Part shown: piece after piece, positions 45,613 through 57,533 of the stretch
Layout: every line of letters starts with the position of its first letter
Position numbering within the stretch: the first letter of the stretch is position 1
Assembly: GCA_003117195.1 (NCBI GenBank)
Contig: BDSI01000234.1
Coordinates: 39,689-103,688, forward strand
DNA length: 64,000 nt
From: Eudorina sp. 2006-703-Eu-15
Lineage: Eukaryota > Chlorophyta > Chlorophyceae > Chlamydomonadales > Volvocaceae
Reading direction: 5' to 3'
Translations under genes and position numbers: made by a program
The notes under the pieces: model-generated
What the model saw: only the letters and a program-made list of their open reading frames with translations
What the model was told of the DNA's origin: nothing
The model's database searches: none

Positions 45613-46886
45613 ATGGTGACAAATTCTAATGATATCACTGACGATGGGGACCCGCCGGTGGGTCCCCGTGCCCGTGGCTGCTTTGCTGTATCGCTGGCGA
45701 ATCGCCTGCGCAAAGTCAAGCACAAATTGCTCCAGTGTCGTCGCCCTAACGAAGCGGGTGATAAAATTTCAAACATTGATGAGGGGTGTTCAGGCCTTGC
45801 AACAGTAACGTTGAGCCTCAGCCAGGCAACGGCCGCGCGCCCGCAACGCGGTATCAGCCCGCAAGCAACCGACGCAGCATGCGTCGATCAATTACAGAGC
45901 CCGGCAACGAGGCCCGGGCAGGTCGCGGCGGACGGCCGGACGACGCGCTCCCCGGCGGCCGAGCCGCAGGGCCGGGACGGCGCCCCGCCGCACCAGCACC
46001 AGCCGTCGCACCACCAACAATCCGTGTTGCCCGAGGACCCGGCGGACGAAGGGCTGTTCGCGGGGGCCGCCCGCTGTCCCGCCCCCGTGGCGCTGCTGGT
46101 GCTGGGGGTCGCCCCGGGTACGCGGCTGGCGGGCCTACCGGTGCCTAGCGGCGTGTCGGCCTCCGGGGCTTCCCCCTCCGCCGCCGATGACGTCGTCGTC
46201 CACCAGCCAGACCGCTGCCTTCCGGGTGGCTTGCAGCCGCACTTGCAGCCGCACTCGCAGCCGCCTGGGGCCGCGGCGCAGTTCGGGCGGCGAAGCACTT
46301 CGGGCCCCCTGCGCCTCCCCTCCGCCGCCGGGCACAGCCAGCCTTCGCTGGCGGCATCCGCCGCAGTGGCTGTAGCGGCCTCAGGCGGCAGCCAGCAGCC
46401 GCACACCTCCTGCCCCTTCTCGTGCGTCTGGGTCAACTGCAGCGCGCAGGAGCAGCTGCTGCTCGAGGCCGCCAGCGAGTACGACACCATCTTCGCGCAC
46501 ATGTACGGCAGGGATCCAGCACTGCGGGCCATGTTGAAGGAGCTGGCGCGGCACATGTTGGCGGAGGCGGCGCTGCCGCCGGCGGTGACACACCTTGTCC
46601 CGGGCGGCGCCGCGACGGCGCCGCCGGGTGTGCCCGCGCGCAGCTGGCCCCTGGCCGGCGGCATGCGTACGGCAACCGGCGACGGCGCAGGTGGGGCGAT
46701 TTCGGAGCTGCTGGGGCAGCACCAGCACCAGCACGCGGGGCAGCGTCATCAGTATCATCAACAACAGAGGCATTCGGACTCGGCGTACGGCCCGGGCGGC
46801 CTCGGGGGGATATCGACCGGCGGCGAGGGGCTGAGATCCGGCTCGATTGCCAGCGATGCATCGTCCTCAGCCTCGTCCTCTCGCGA

Positions 46887-46917
<31 letters not shown>

Positions 46918-49900
46918 TGCGGGGCCGGCCGTGGCGGACTGCAGCTGCAGCAGCAGGCCTTCACGGTGCTGCGGCTGACGCCTTGCCGGGTGCGAGTGCC
47001 GGCCTCAGCGCCGCCAGCGGGGTGTCAGGGCGCAACCTACAGCAGCGCTGTAGCGTCCGCGCCCACCAGCCGTATCCCCAGCAACGCCGCGCTGCCATAC
47101 AATCCCAACAATCCCAACAGTGCTGCTGCCGTACACACCGGGGACACATCGCCGGTGCCGCTGACCCGCGCGCCGTCGTTGCCAGCCGCCCGGTTGGAGG
47201 TGGGGCCCGGACCGGTGGGGGGCAGAACGGTGGAGCTGCCCGCGCTGATGGTGGAGCACGTCGGAGCCGACGGCGGCGACGCCGCCGGTGCGGCGGCACC
47301 CGAAGTGTACGACAGGCTGCAGCGCGACTGCTCCATCCTGTCGAGCGTCGCCGCCATCATCACGCTGTTTGACTTGTACGGCAGGGTACTGCACCAGAAC
47401 GCGCTGTCGGTGGATTACATGGGCTACCACAGGCCGCAGCAGGTCCAGCGGCGCCACGGCGGCGGCGGTGGTGGTGGTGGCGGCATAACGGGTCGCAGCC
47501 CGCTGGAGTGCTTGTTTGAGCTAGATCCGGGGAAGCTGCCCGAGATGCTGTCCGATGTCATGGAGGGCCGGGCTTGGACGGGGATCGTACGAGTGCCGCC
47601 GCGCCTGTGGGACGAGCTGGACGAGATGGACGAGGCGCACGCCGAGCAGCACCACCAGCACCAGTACCACCAGCAGCACCACCAGCACCAGCACCACCAG
47701 CAGCACCACCAGCACCAGCAGCACCAATCGCACCAGGGACGTCTGAAGGGGCAGCATGCCGCCTTATTGACGAATGTCAGCTGGCCACGACACCACGTGG
47801 GCGAAGGCGGCAGTGGCGATGACGGAGGCAGCACCTCGACGGCGGTGGCTGCGGAGGAGGCGGACGGGCGGGAGGCGGAGGCGCTGACGGACAGCGCTGT
47901 ACGGCAGATTGTGTCCGCGGCGGCGACGGTGCCGTCTGCTGGACCGCGACCGCAGTCCAGGGGGGACAGTGGAGGGGCGGCATCGGTGGCCACGATGACG
48001 GCCGCGGCGGCGGAGGCGACGGGCGGGAAGGAGGTCGGTGCGGCGGGTGGCAGCGGCTGGCGCGGCGGCCACGCGCTGCCGGCTGCGGCGGTGAAATCCA
48101 CGGCGTCTTCGGCGGTGCGAGCCGTTGCGCGGCTGGTGCAAGGACTCCGCACCGGCGGCGGCGGCGGCGTCAGTGCGCTCTCCCTTGCTCCACGGCGACA
48201 GAGCAGCAGTGGCCTGGATAGCTCAGCTGCATCCACCGAAGGGGTAAGTTCGCCTCCCTGGAATGTCTACCAATTTCCTATTCCCCTCCCTGGAGGTTAG
48301 AGGCTCCCCCTGGTGCGCACGACGGATGTCCCTCCCTGGCCCCTCACATCGGCTGCGGAAGGCTGCCTAAGCGGGTCGCTCTGCCCGGCGCTGCCCAGGG
48401 GGTGACCCGGGGGTCGTGAGCCGTGAGCCGTGAGACGGATCCCCCGCCCCCCGCCCCGACCCGACCCGCCCCGACCCGCCCCGACCCCCGCCCCGACCCC
48501 CGCCCCGCCCCGACCCGCGCCGCCCAATCCGCTGCAGGTGACCATCCGTTCGGAAGGCGGGCTCGCCATCCGCAGCGGCGTCACCAGGGGATCGGGAGCG
48601 GGGGGTCCCGACCCCGTGTCAGACCTGGCCAGCAGCGGCGGCGGCGGCGGCGGCGGCAGCAGCGCACCGCGGCCCCTGTCCTTCAGCGCGGGGGCGAATG
48701 GGTTGCGGCTGAGACGCAGCGGGGCCGACCCAGGTGCGTTTCGCCAAGTGATCCCAGTGATCCGCGGATCGATAACCGGCCGTATGCGGCGCTTGTCAGT
48801 TAATCGGCGCGGGCTATTCCATAATCGATAGATCCAAAGGGATGCCGCATCGGGGAGAGGAGAGGGGGGGAGAAGGTGGGGAAGGGCGGGCGTGTCGCGT
48901 CGGGTTCCGGCAGTGGACAGCATGAGTACAAGCAACAGCAGCTGCGGCATGCAGTAGCAGGATCAGCTGTGGCAGTAGCAGCAGGATCAGCTGTGGCAGT
49001 AGCAGCAGGATCAGCTGTGGCAGTAGCAGCAGGAGGAGGACATGAAAGGGGATAAGGGAACATGGCAGGGCCGGAAACTGTGGGGGCCGGTGGCGTACGG
49101 CTGGGGATGCATCCCTCACACGGTCGCATAACCCGCGCCGCCGTGCCGGGTCCCTCCCTCCCGACTGCTGCTGCAGGAGCTGGCGGCGGTGCGACTTCGT
49201 CCTCGGGGCCCAGCCGCTGGTGCTTTCCGCAGCAGAGGTCGCGGCTGGGCGGCGGAGGTGGAGGAGGAGGTGGAGGTGCAGGTGTCAGTGCTGGAGGTAA
49301 GAGGTCGCTGCACGTGTGTGTGCGGCAGTGCGCGGTGTGTGATCCTTGCCGCTGGGACCGCCAGCGGGGCCTGGACTCCAGGGAGGTGACCCGTGGGTCC
49401 CTTGCGGAGGTCGGCCACCGCGTCCCTCTCTAGGAGGGGTAGAAAGTCCGTCGAACGATGGCACCACCGGCCTACCTGGCTAGACTACTTGTGTTATGTC
49501 GTACCATACGCCACGTGGCACCCAAATCCTTGCGACGTACGTCGGAACACAACTCTCCTGTAGATCACCCGCACGCTCACGACCTGCGCGGCGGCAGTCC
49601 CTACGTCAGCGAGGCGAGGTCGGACGAGACGCCCCTCACCACCTCGCGCGGTCCCGGGCGGCTGGCCAGCCCGCCGGACATCAAGGTGCGGCCGCACGAA
49701 CCGACGGCGGTGGCGGCGGCTGCATCCGCCGCCGTCAGCGGCGGCGCCGTCGACGAGGGCTTGACGGTCCATCGCAGCTTTGACAGTATGGCCGCCCTCT
49801 CGGCGAGTCCATTCGCGCACCTGACGGACCTGGGGCCCGGCGGCGGCAGCGGCGGCGGCGTCGCGCAGCGGGCGGAGAGTATGACAGCAGCGAGGCCGCG

Positions 49901-52769
49901 TGCCGGCCCTGGCGGAGGCGGAGGCGGGGGTGATGGCGGAGGCGGAGGCGGGGGCGGGGGTACGGCGACGCAGCGCGCTCGCGGGGTCGTGGCCCACACG
50001 GCGTGCAGCGGTCCGCTGCCGATGCTGTACGGCAGCGGCGGCGAGCGCACGGGGCCCCGGCGGACGCCGCAGCGCACCCGCTCGGGTAACGTCGTCCTGG
50101 ACCTGCAGGTGGGTGGGAGCACCACGCCGGTTTTGCACCATGGCTATTTAGGTCGGTGGGGATTAAATTGAAAACAGAATTGAACCCAAAAAGCATACTT
50201 ACGTGGCGAGGTACCTGCATAGCAGCGGAAATCTAGAGACCGCGCGCGGGCGCGCGGCGGCGCTGCCGCGCTGCCGCCGGTGCAACAACCGGCGGGGGGT
50301 GCATCTCTTGATATGCCGCTGGCCACCCCACAAGAGGCAGGGCGATCCATTCATGGGTCCGGCGTCCTCGTGTGTGGTGGGCGTCCAGGTGCTGGCGAGT
50401 ACGGCTCCTTCGCGGCCCTCGCACCCAGACCTTGCGGTGGTCGCCCCCTACCGATTCCCTATACCCCCTCCCCCACCACCCTCCACCTCCATTCGCCCCC
50501 CCCCAGGCCATGACCACCTCCACTTGGAGCCTGGTGGGGGCCTGGCCCTCCGGGTGTGGAGTGACGCGCACCTCCGCGGCGGCGGCCAGGCGCCGAGCCT
50601 CCATCAGCAGTGTCCCCCTTCACCCGCCCCAGCACCACCACTCGCCGGCGGCGGGTCACCACCAGCAGCAGAGCCTCCTGCCGCACGAGCTGCGGTCACC
50701 GACTTCGCCGTTCTCGGCCGCCGCCGCCACAATGCCGCCCGCCGCTGCGGCCGCCGCCGCCGCCGCAGTTCGTGTCCCCACGTCGCTTGCGCTGGCGATG
50801 CGGAGCGATCAGTCGGCGTTGGCGGCGTCCCGGCAGAAGCGGCAGCAGCAGCTAGAGGGCGGTCAGTCAGCGAAGGGCAGCGGGAGGCGGGCATCCATCA
50901 GCGGAGGCACACAACTGCCACGTGTGGTGAGGGAGCACCGCGGGGTTGGGGGGCGGGGGGGAGGGAAGGGCTGATGGATGGCTGGACGGACGGCCAGATC
51001 AGGGCCAGATGCACATTTTGTTGACGAGTGAAGCATGCTAGGGCAAGGGGGCAAGGGGGTAAGGGGTGCCCGTCGTCGTTTCGGCTTCTATGTTGACGTG
51101 GCGGATCCGGGAATGGGGAGGATGCCGCTGACGTGGCAGTTAATCGATGGCTCCCACTTGGCACGCCCCCGCCCCATACCACCCCTGGACCACCGTGCCG
51201 CCTCCAACAGGTCTTCTTCGCCGCCGCTTCCGTACAGCGTGTCAGTGCACGGCACCAGCGGCAGCTACAGCAGCTACAGCAGCAGCAGCGCCGCAGCAAC
51301 CCGAACTCCTTCCCGCCCTCCGTCTCCTCCTCAACGGAGACGGGCGCTGCTGCTGCGGCGGTGTCGCACCGGTACCCGCATCCTCGGCAGGGCGCCCGGC
51401 GAGGCAGCGCCCTCCCGAGGTTGGGCCCTATGGGCAAATCCGTCTCCATGCCGCACTCCAGCGGCCGCTGCCGGCAGTCCTTCCAGCAGATGGACGAGGC
51501 CGCTGCGGGGGCAGTTGCCCGGCGGCGGCTCACCGCCAACAGCCCCCTCAGCATCACTCAGCTGGGCCACCAGTGCCAGGGGGGGGGCATCAGCCCCGTC
51601 GCCGCGAGCAGCCCCAGCCCGGGGGGGCAGCGGGGCGGCGGCGCGGACGCCCTCATGGCAACCTCCGCCTCCGATGGCGGTAGCTCCCTCGCGGCGTCGT
51701 ACACGGAAGTGGTCACGGCGGCGGTGGACGTATTTTGCGGGGAGGGCGTCGGCGGCGTCGGCAGCGGCGGCGGCGGAGGAGGAGGGGGAGGAGGGGGAGC
51801 AGCTGCTGGTGCGGCTGCCGCAGAGCTTGGCAGCGCCGCGGCCAGTCCGCGGGGCTTCGTCACAGGACTGTCATCCGGGCCCTCCGACGCGCCAAAGGTT
51901 GGCGAGGCAGACGCCGGGGCCGCCGCCGGGGCTCTGGGGGCCCCCGGCGGGTCTCGCGGCGTGGCTACTGCGGGAGGTGTGGTGGCCGACTCGAAGGACC
52001 CGGGGCCCTCGCGGTCACTGCGGCGGGAGGGTGGCAGCAGCGGAGTGGCCTCCGGGGCTCAGCCCGTCGCGGCGTCGCTGGACGCCCACCAGGTGTCGGT
52101 GTCGTGGACCGGGGATGGGGATGGGCCTGCAGCGGTGGAGGCGGTGGAGGCGGTGGAGGAGGAGGACGACGAGGACGCCGGGGTGCTGGAGGCGGAGGGC
52201 GACGACGTGTTCATGGTGGGCGATGAAGCCGCCGGGGTGGAGGCGGGGCAGGGGGGCGGCGAGGAGAATGACGGGGAGAAAGGCGACGACGACGAGGAGG
52301 AGGAGGACGAGGAGGAGGAGGAGGAGGAGGGCGCCCGATGGCACGAGGTGTCCGCGCGGCCCTTCCGGGACCCGGTGTCGCGGCGGCGCTGCATCCTGCT
52401 GATGCAGATGGACGTGACGGCCAGGGTGGAGACGGAGCGGCAGCTGGCGGAGCTGATGGATGCGGAACACAAAATCCTGGAGCAGGTGTGTGAAAGATAA
52501 CTGAGCCGCGAGAAGCAGGTGTGTGCATGTGTGTGTGTGTGGAGTAGTACGGATGACTCCCAAACGGTGGACGGACACCCCACGATATTGCGGCGGTGAT
52601 AGGCACGTACGGTTGGTCACTTTGACCTATCCTACTACCATCTCAGACCCCTAAAATCGCTGGGGTTGCCTCCTCCCAGGGCAACACCCAGGTCCCCCCT
52701 TTAGGTACCCGACCTGACTCGTTGGCTGTTGGCTTTCCGTTTTTATCTGTGGCATGCTCACCGCCTCCT

Positions 52770-52816
<47 letters not shown>

Positions 52817-55800
52817 CCGTTCCCCACCTCCTCCCGGTCCCCGGTTCCCGGTCGGCAGATCTTCCCCCGCCACGTGTTGGAGCACATGGCGCTGGACGCC
52901 GCCCGCCCGCAGTGCGCCTTCCACATGTTCCGCCGCGACGTGTCCAGCCTGGCCACCAAGCACGACGCGGTCTCCATCCTGTTCGCCGACATCAAGGGCT
53001 TCACCAACAGTGAGTGCCGCCGCCGGGGGGGGGAGGGCTGCACCCAGTGTTGCTATCTTAAATAAAAAGAATATTTACGGGCCAAAACCCCGGAAATTTT
53101 TTATTTCCCGGACCCCCAAGAAACCTGCGAGATTTCATTTATTTGACGCTGTGGAGAGCCGGAAATCTGCCCTGCCAACTATTTTCCAGACTACCAAAAG
53201 GGCCTGGAAATCTGCAGGCGCAGGGGCAATTTCTGCATCGTACACCTGTCTACCGCCAAAACACACTCTGATGCCGTGTCCCCAACTCCTGATTACTCTC
53301 CCACATGCATCCGCGACGCAAGGAAAGCGCGCTTCAGGGCTCCAAGACTGAGAATCTATGTTGTAGCTGTGGTAGCAGTGGCCCTGCTGTCGAAACACGC
53401 AGAAATATTTCCGGCCTGCCTCGGAGGTTTTTATTTCCTGGCACCTCGGAAGCCCCCCAAAATCTGCCCTGCCAAAGGTTTTTTGGCTACTGGCGACAGG
53501 CCGGAAACCTGCGGAATTCTATTTCCCCGTTTTGGAAGATAGCAACACTGGCTGCACCGGATGGATGATACCGTATGGAGCCGGCAGCAGTGCCGGGTGA
53601 GGGCCGCGGAGCCACCATATTGGGGGAAGTGAAAATTGAATGAGAAGCAGGCTCCCGCCGCCGGCTGTGTCACAGAGTCATGTTGGAGGTTGACGACGGT
53701 CATGACGTGTTGGGTGCGGAGGAATTGGGAGGAATTGGAGATGGAGTCATTCAGCTAGGGGCTGCTTGCTTGCACTGCGGAGTGCCGCACTCTCTTGCGG
53801 CTGACCCGCGGAAACCCGCCGGCGGGGCTGCTATGCTGCTCCGTACGTTCAGCTGCAATCCTCACAAACAAATTTATGTCGTCATTATTATATCATGTCG
53901 CACTGATGATGTCGTTCCCAGACGCTTCCAGCCCAGATCGCTTTCCGCAAGTAAGTGCGCAACCCACTGCTGTTTTGTGCCCTGCACGCATGTCTGTCTG
54001 CAGTGTGCAAGGAGGTCGAGCCGGAGGCGGTCATGACCTTCCTCAACGAACTTTACAACCGATTCGACACGCTGCTGGACGTGTACGGCGTGTACAAGGT
54101 ACGTACATACGCGCGGCGACGACCTAAACCCTCCCGGGGGCCGCCCTCCTGCGCCGCGTATTTCATGCATCGGGGTTCTTTAATATTGCCCTTGATATTA
54201 TATATAAATTTAAATATATATCCCCCCTCTCCACCACCCCGCGACCCCCTGCTCCTCCGGGACTCTCGCTCCTGCCTGCAGGTGGAGACCATCGGCGACT
54301 GCTACATGGTGGCGGGGGGCCTCATTCGGAAGGACGAGGAGGGGTTCGCTTCCGTGCACGGACCGGGCGCGGTGGACCCGCTGCATGCGGTGCGGGTGAT
54401 GAGCTTCGCCAAGGTGGGGTGGGGTGGGGTGGGCTGGGATGGGGTGCGGCCGGGTGCGGGTTTCACAGTGTATGTGCGTCCGTCCGTCCAGGCGTGGGTG
54501 CTGTAACACGAGGCTGAAAAGCGCACTTGATGCTAAGGGGCTCGAATTCCTGTTACAGGTGCGTCGCGGGTTAATGTTTAGGCAAATGTCTATTATTTCT
54601 TGCCTGTCTTTGTCAGCCATATCAATTGCGTATAATTTTTTAAAATGTTCCTGATATATATTTTTCCATTCCTTACCCCGCAACGCAAGAGAAACCTTTG
54701 CAAGCAAGAATTTTTGTTGCCCCACTTTACCATGGAAAGAATACATACTACTATCATAAAATTGAGAAAAGAAATAAACCCGAACCCGTGCGTGGCGGGT
54801 TGCATGCTGTAATGCTACAGTATGAGCTTGGTGCATGCATTGCTTCAACCGCCCTGATCCGCCCTTATGTGCACCGCTACCATTACCTGTTTACTTCAAC
54901 TCACGTCGGATGTTATCTGCCGTTGCTGCTGTATGCGTGTGGAGGCTGTTGGGACTTGTGAGCTGTTGCCGAACATGAGCCGGCGGACTAGATTTTCAAC
55001 GTGGTGTTTGTCCGCGAATTCCGGCGGGATCCCCGTTTTACCCGCGCCCCTTGTACGGCGACACTGGCGGACTGCCGTACATCCTGTACTTCCGCGGTCT
55101 CCAAACAGTACTGAGCCATATACGACTGGCCTTATTGAAGCGAGGCCTTACATACCCTGCAGGCCATGCTCCGAGAGGCGGGGACCATGCTGCTGCCCAA
55201 CACGGGGGAGACGTTGAAGATCCGGGTTGGGATCCACTCGGGCCCCGTGGTGAGATCCGGGATCCATGAAATGGGAATGGATTCGAAAAGACAGTTGGGC
55301 CCGGCGATTGTCCAGTGTCACCCCTCCGCAACTTCTGTGGTCCTCTATTACGTACTTTCCGTATCTCTTTCTTTCGATTACTCCTGTAGCAGCGCGACAC
55401 AAAGGCTTACTGTCCTGCTACACCAGCCCTGCTGCTTACAACTCCTTTCAATTACTCTGGCGCTGTGAGGTTTGGAAGTCGGCTCAGGAAAGTTGCGAGC
55501 TTGTTAGGTAGTCCCGTCCGTTGGGGTTGCCCCGCCCCCGCCTCTCCTCCTCCGCCGCGTCGCCATCCGGCGGGCAGGCCTCCGAGCTCCCCTGTGAGCC
55601 CACCCGTGACTACTAGCTAGAGGCCCCTCCCCGCGGTGCGCCCCCTGCCCCTGTCTGCCAATTTCCGACACCACTTGCCCCCGGTGCGCCCCCTCCCCCG
55701 CCCACCCAACCGCCCGCCAGGTGTCCGGGGTGGTGGGCACCCGCATGCCCAGGTTCTGCCTCTTCGGGGACACAGTCAACACAGGTGGGCGCGTGGGCGC

Positions 55801-57533
55801 TGTTCATGTCCAAGGTGACAGCCCCCGCGTGTGTGTGTGCGTGTACGTGTGGGATTCCGCGCATGCAACAATCCGTCCAGTAACCCAGCTGTCACGCACC
55901 CAGCTGGCCCTCTCACCCGGTAGTCCTCCCTCGCTCCCGTCCTGGGTCGTTTCCTTTCCTTTCTTGGGAGCTCTGAATCTGCCCAAGACTCCCGCGCCCT
56001 CCCCACCATTTCATTCGCTCTTCTGCGCCCACAGCCAGCCGCATGGAGAGCACTGCCGAGCCGGGCACCATCCATGTGTCGGAGGACTGCCGGCAGCTGC
56101 TGACCAAGGAGACGTGGCAGCCCACCGGGGGCGTGGAGGTGAGGCAGTGCGGCAGCGCGGCGGGGCTTCAGCGCGGCGGGGCTTCAGGGTGGTGGGGCTT
56201 CAGCGCGGCGGGGCTTCAGGGTGGTGGGGCGGGAGGCAGGGAGTTCCTAGCTAGGGTTGCCATGCATCTGCATCGGTGCATCCCCTCCCTGCCGCACGCA
56301 GCAGTACCGTATAGAGAGAAGCTGGGGGTAGGTGGCCGCCAACCGCCCTCTCAGCCCGGGGGCCGGAAGTCCTGCCAGCTTGCAACGAACTTGACACAGG
56401 GCGTCAGGGGCTCAGTAGGCTGGTCAACGGCCATAGGGCCCACCATGAGCCGCCCCCCTTCCAGGCGGGTTGCAGAAGGACGCTTCTCCTCCCAGGAAGC
56501 CCGCAAACATGCAGCTCAAACCCCCGGCCCTCCCGCCCGCTGCTCAACGGCCCCCGGCTCTCTCGCCCGCAGGTGAAGGGCAAGGGCCTTATGCACACGT
56601 TTGTGTGGCTGGGGAATGAGTCGGAGACTGCCCCCCACCTGCTGCCCGAGGGGACGGCACTTCACGGCTGGGAGGCGGTTGGGGGCCTGGCCGGACAGCA
56701 ACCCAAGCGCAGCTGCACCACACCGCGGCGGGAGATGCCGCTGGTCCGGGGATCGGGGGCAGCCGGGGCGGGAGCCGCGGCAGGCGGCAGCAACGGCGCT
56801 TCGGCGCCGCTGCGTCTCGGCTCTGTGGCCCTCCGACCGAAGCGCAGCATCACCAACCCGCGGGAGACAGCGGTCGTGGTTCGCCGGGGCGCAGAGATCT
56901 GGGCGCGGGTGAGTGTCCTCTACCCCTCTGTCTGTCTGTCTGTCTTCGATTATGCATGGGGCCTAACTAGGGGAGGGGGAAGAGTAGGTGAGGGTCTACG
57001 GCCTGTAACGCACGGCAGCCAGGAATTCAGGTAGTCAGCCAATCCGTCGCCTTAATTGAATGCTGTCATGATGTGCACTCCATCCTCTGCATGACCTGAC
57101 ATCCAGGGGCTTGGCTGGGCGAGTCCTTGCCACATCCCCTGCCACCACACAGTCGGGGCAGTCCGTTTGGGCGGGACATCATTAACCCTGGGTGCTCTAC
57201 TGAGTTTGCCGCACCGCCCAAATGCCGAACTACTGCGGCCAGCACGCTGTCACATCGATCTCCCTTGACAACCGACCCCGCCCCGCACCGACCCACGGGC
57301 CCACCGACCCACCGACCCTCGGGCCCAATCGTTCGCCATAGGACCTGGCGCGTCTGAACATTGGCCAACCTTCCAGCAACTCTCAGTGCAGCACCGCCAC
57401 CGCCACTGCCACCATTGCCCCGGCCACCACTTCCTCTGCGGCTGTAGCTGGTTCGGCCGCCAGCCAAAGACAACTGCCATCGCAGTCTTCCACGCCCTCA
57501 CTGAGTAAGGGGGTAAATTCGCCCACCTGCTGA
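45613..57533 (+). CDS. PAS-domain class III guanylyl cyclase
   Basis: Predicted cGMP-forming signalling enzyme. Exons: 45613-48243, 48538-48733, 49177-49296, 49564-50108, 50507-50926, 51211-52485, 52859-53009, 54004-54098, 54282-54413, 55163-55249, 55721-55784, 56035-56138, 56573-56908, 57342-57533; 6348 nt, 2115 residues, all phases consistent. A PAS-like domain starts at AAIITLFDLYGRVLHQN and is split by several hundred low-complexity residues before WHEVSARPFRDPVSRRR and LLMQMDVTARVETE. The cyclase domain: IFPRHVLEHM, SILFADIKGFTN (metal Asp), FLNELYNRFDTLLD, VETIGDCYMVAGG (second Asp), IRVGIHSGPV, FCLFGDTVNTASRMEST (transition-state Asn, Arg), KGKGLMHTF. Glu in VETIGD and Cys in FCLFGD are the guanylyl-specific residues. 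No clear membrane segment. The Met at 45382 would extend the ORF; 45613 is preferred because the upstream composition changes. Confidence 0.9.
47640..47740 (+). repeat. CAC/CAG repeat coding a His/Gln tract
   Basis: Imperfect CAC-CAG trinucleotide repeats encode a His/Gln-rich run inside the PAS region of the cyclase, splitting the domain. Confidence 0.9.
48961..49032. repeat. 24-bp minisatellite, three copies
   Basis: GATCAGCTGTGGCAGTAGCA plus four more bases, repeated at 48961, 48985 and 49009 in intron 2 of the cyclase gene. Confidence 0.9.
52772..52811. repeat. (AT)n microsatellite
   Basis: Pure AT dinucleotide run about 50 bases before the acceptor of cyclase exon 7 (52859). Confidence 0.95.
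53045..53550. mobile_element. hAT-type MITE, 506 bp
   Basis: Terminal inverted repeats are CAGTGTTGCTATCTT at 53045-53059 and its perfect complement ending at 53550 (15 of 15). They are flanked by a perfect 8-bp duplication GCTGCACC (53037-53044 and 53551-53558). The CAGTGTTGC terminus and 8-bp duplication are typical of hAT elements. It has no transposase ORF. Inside, blocks containing AATCTGCCCTGCCAA recur near 53165 and 53462. It lies in intron 7 of the cyclase gene, 36 bp after the donor. Confidence 0.9.
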
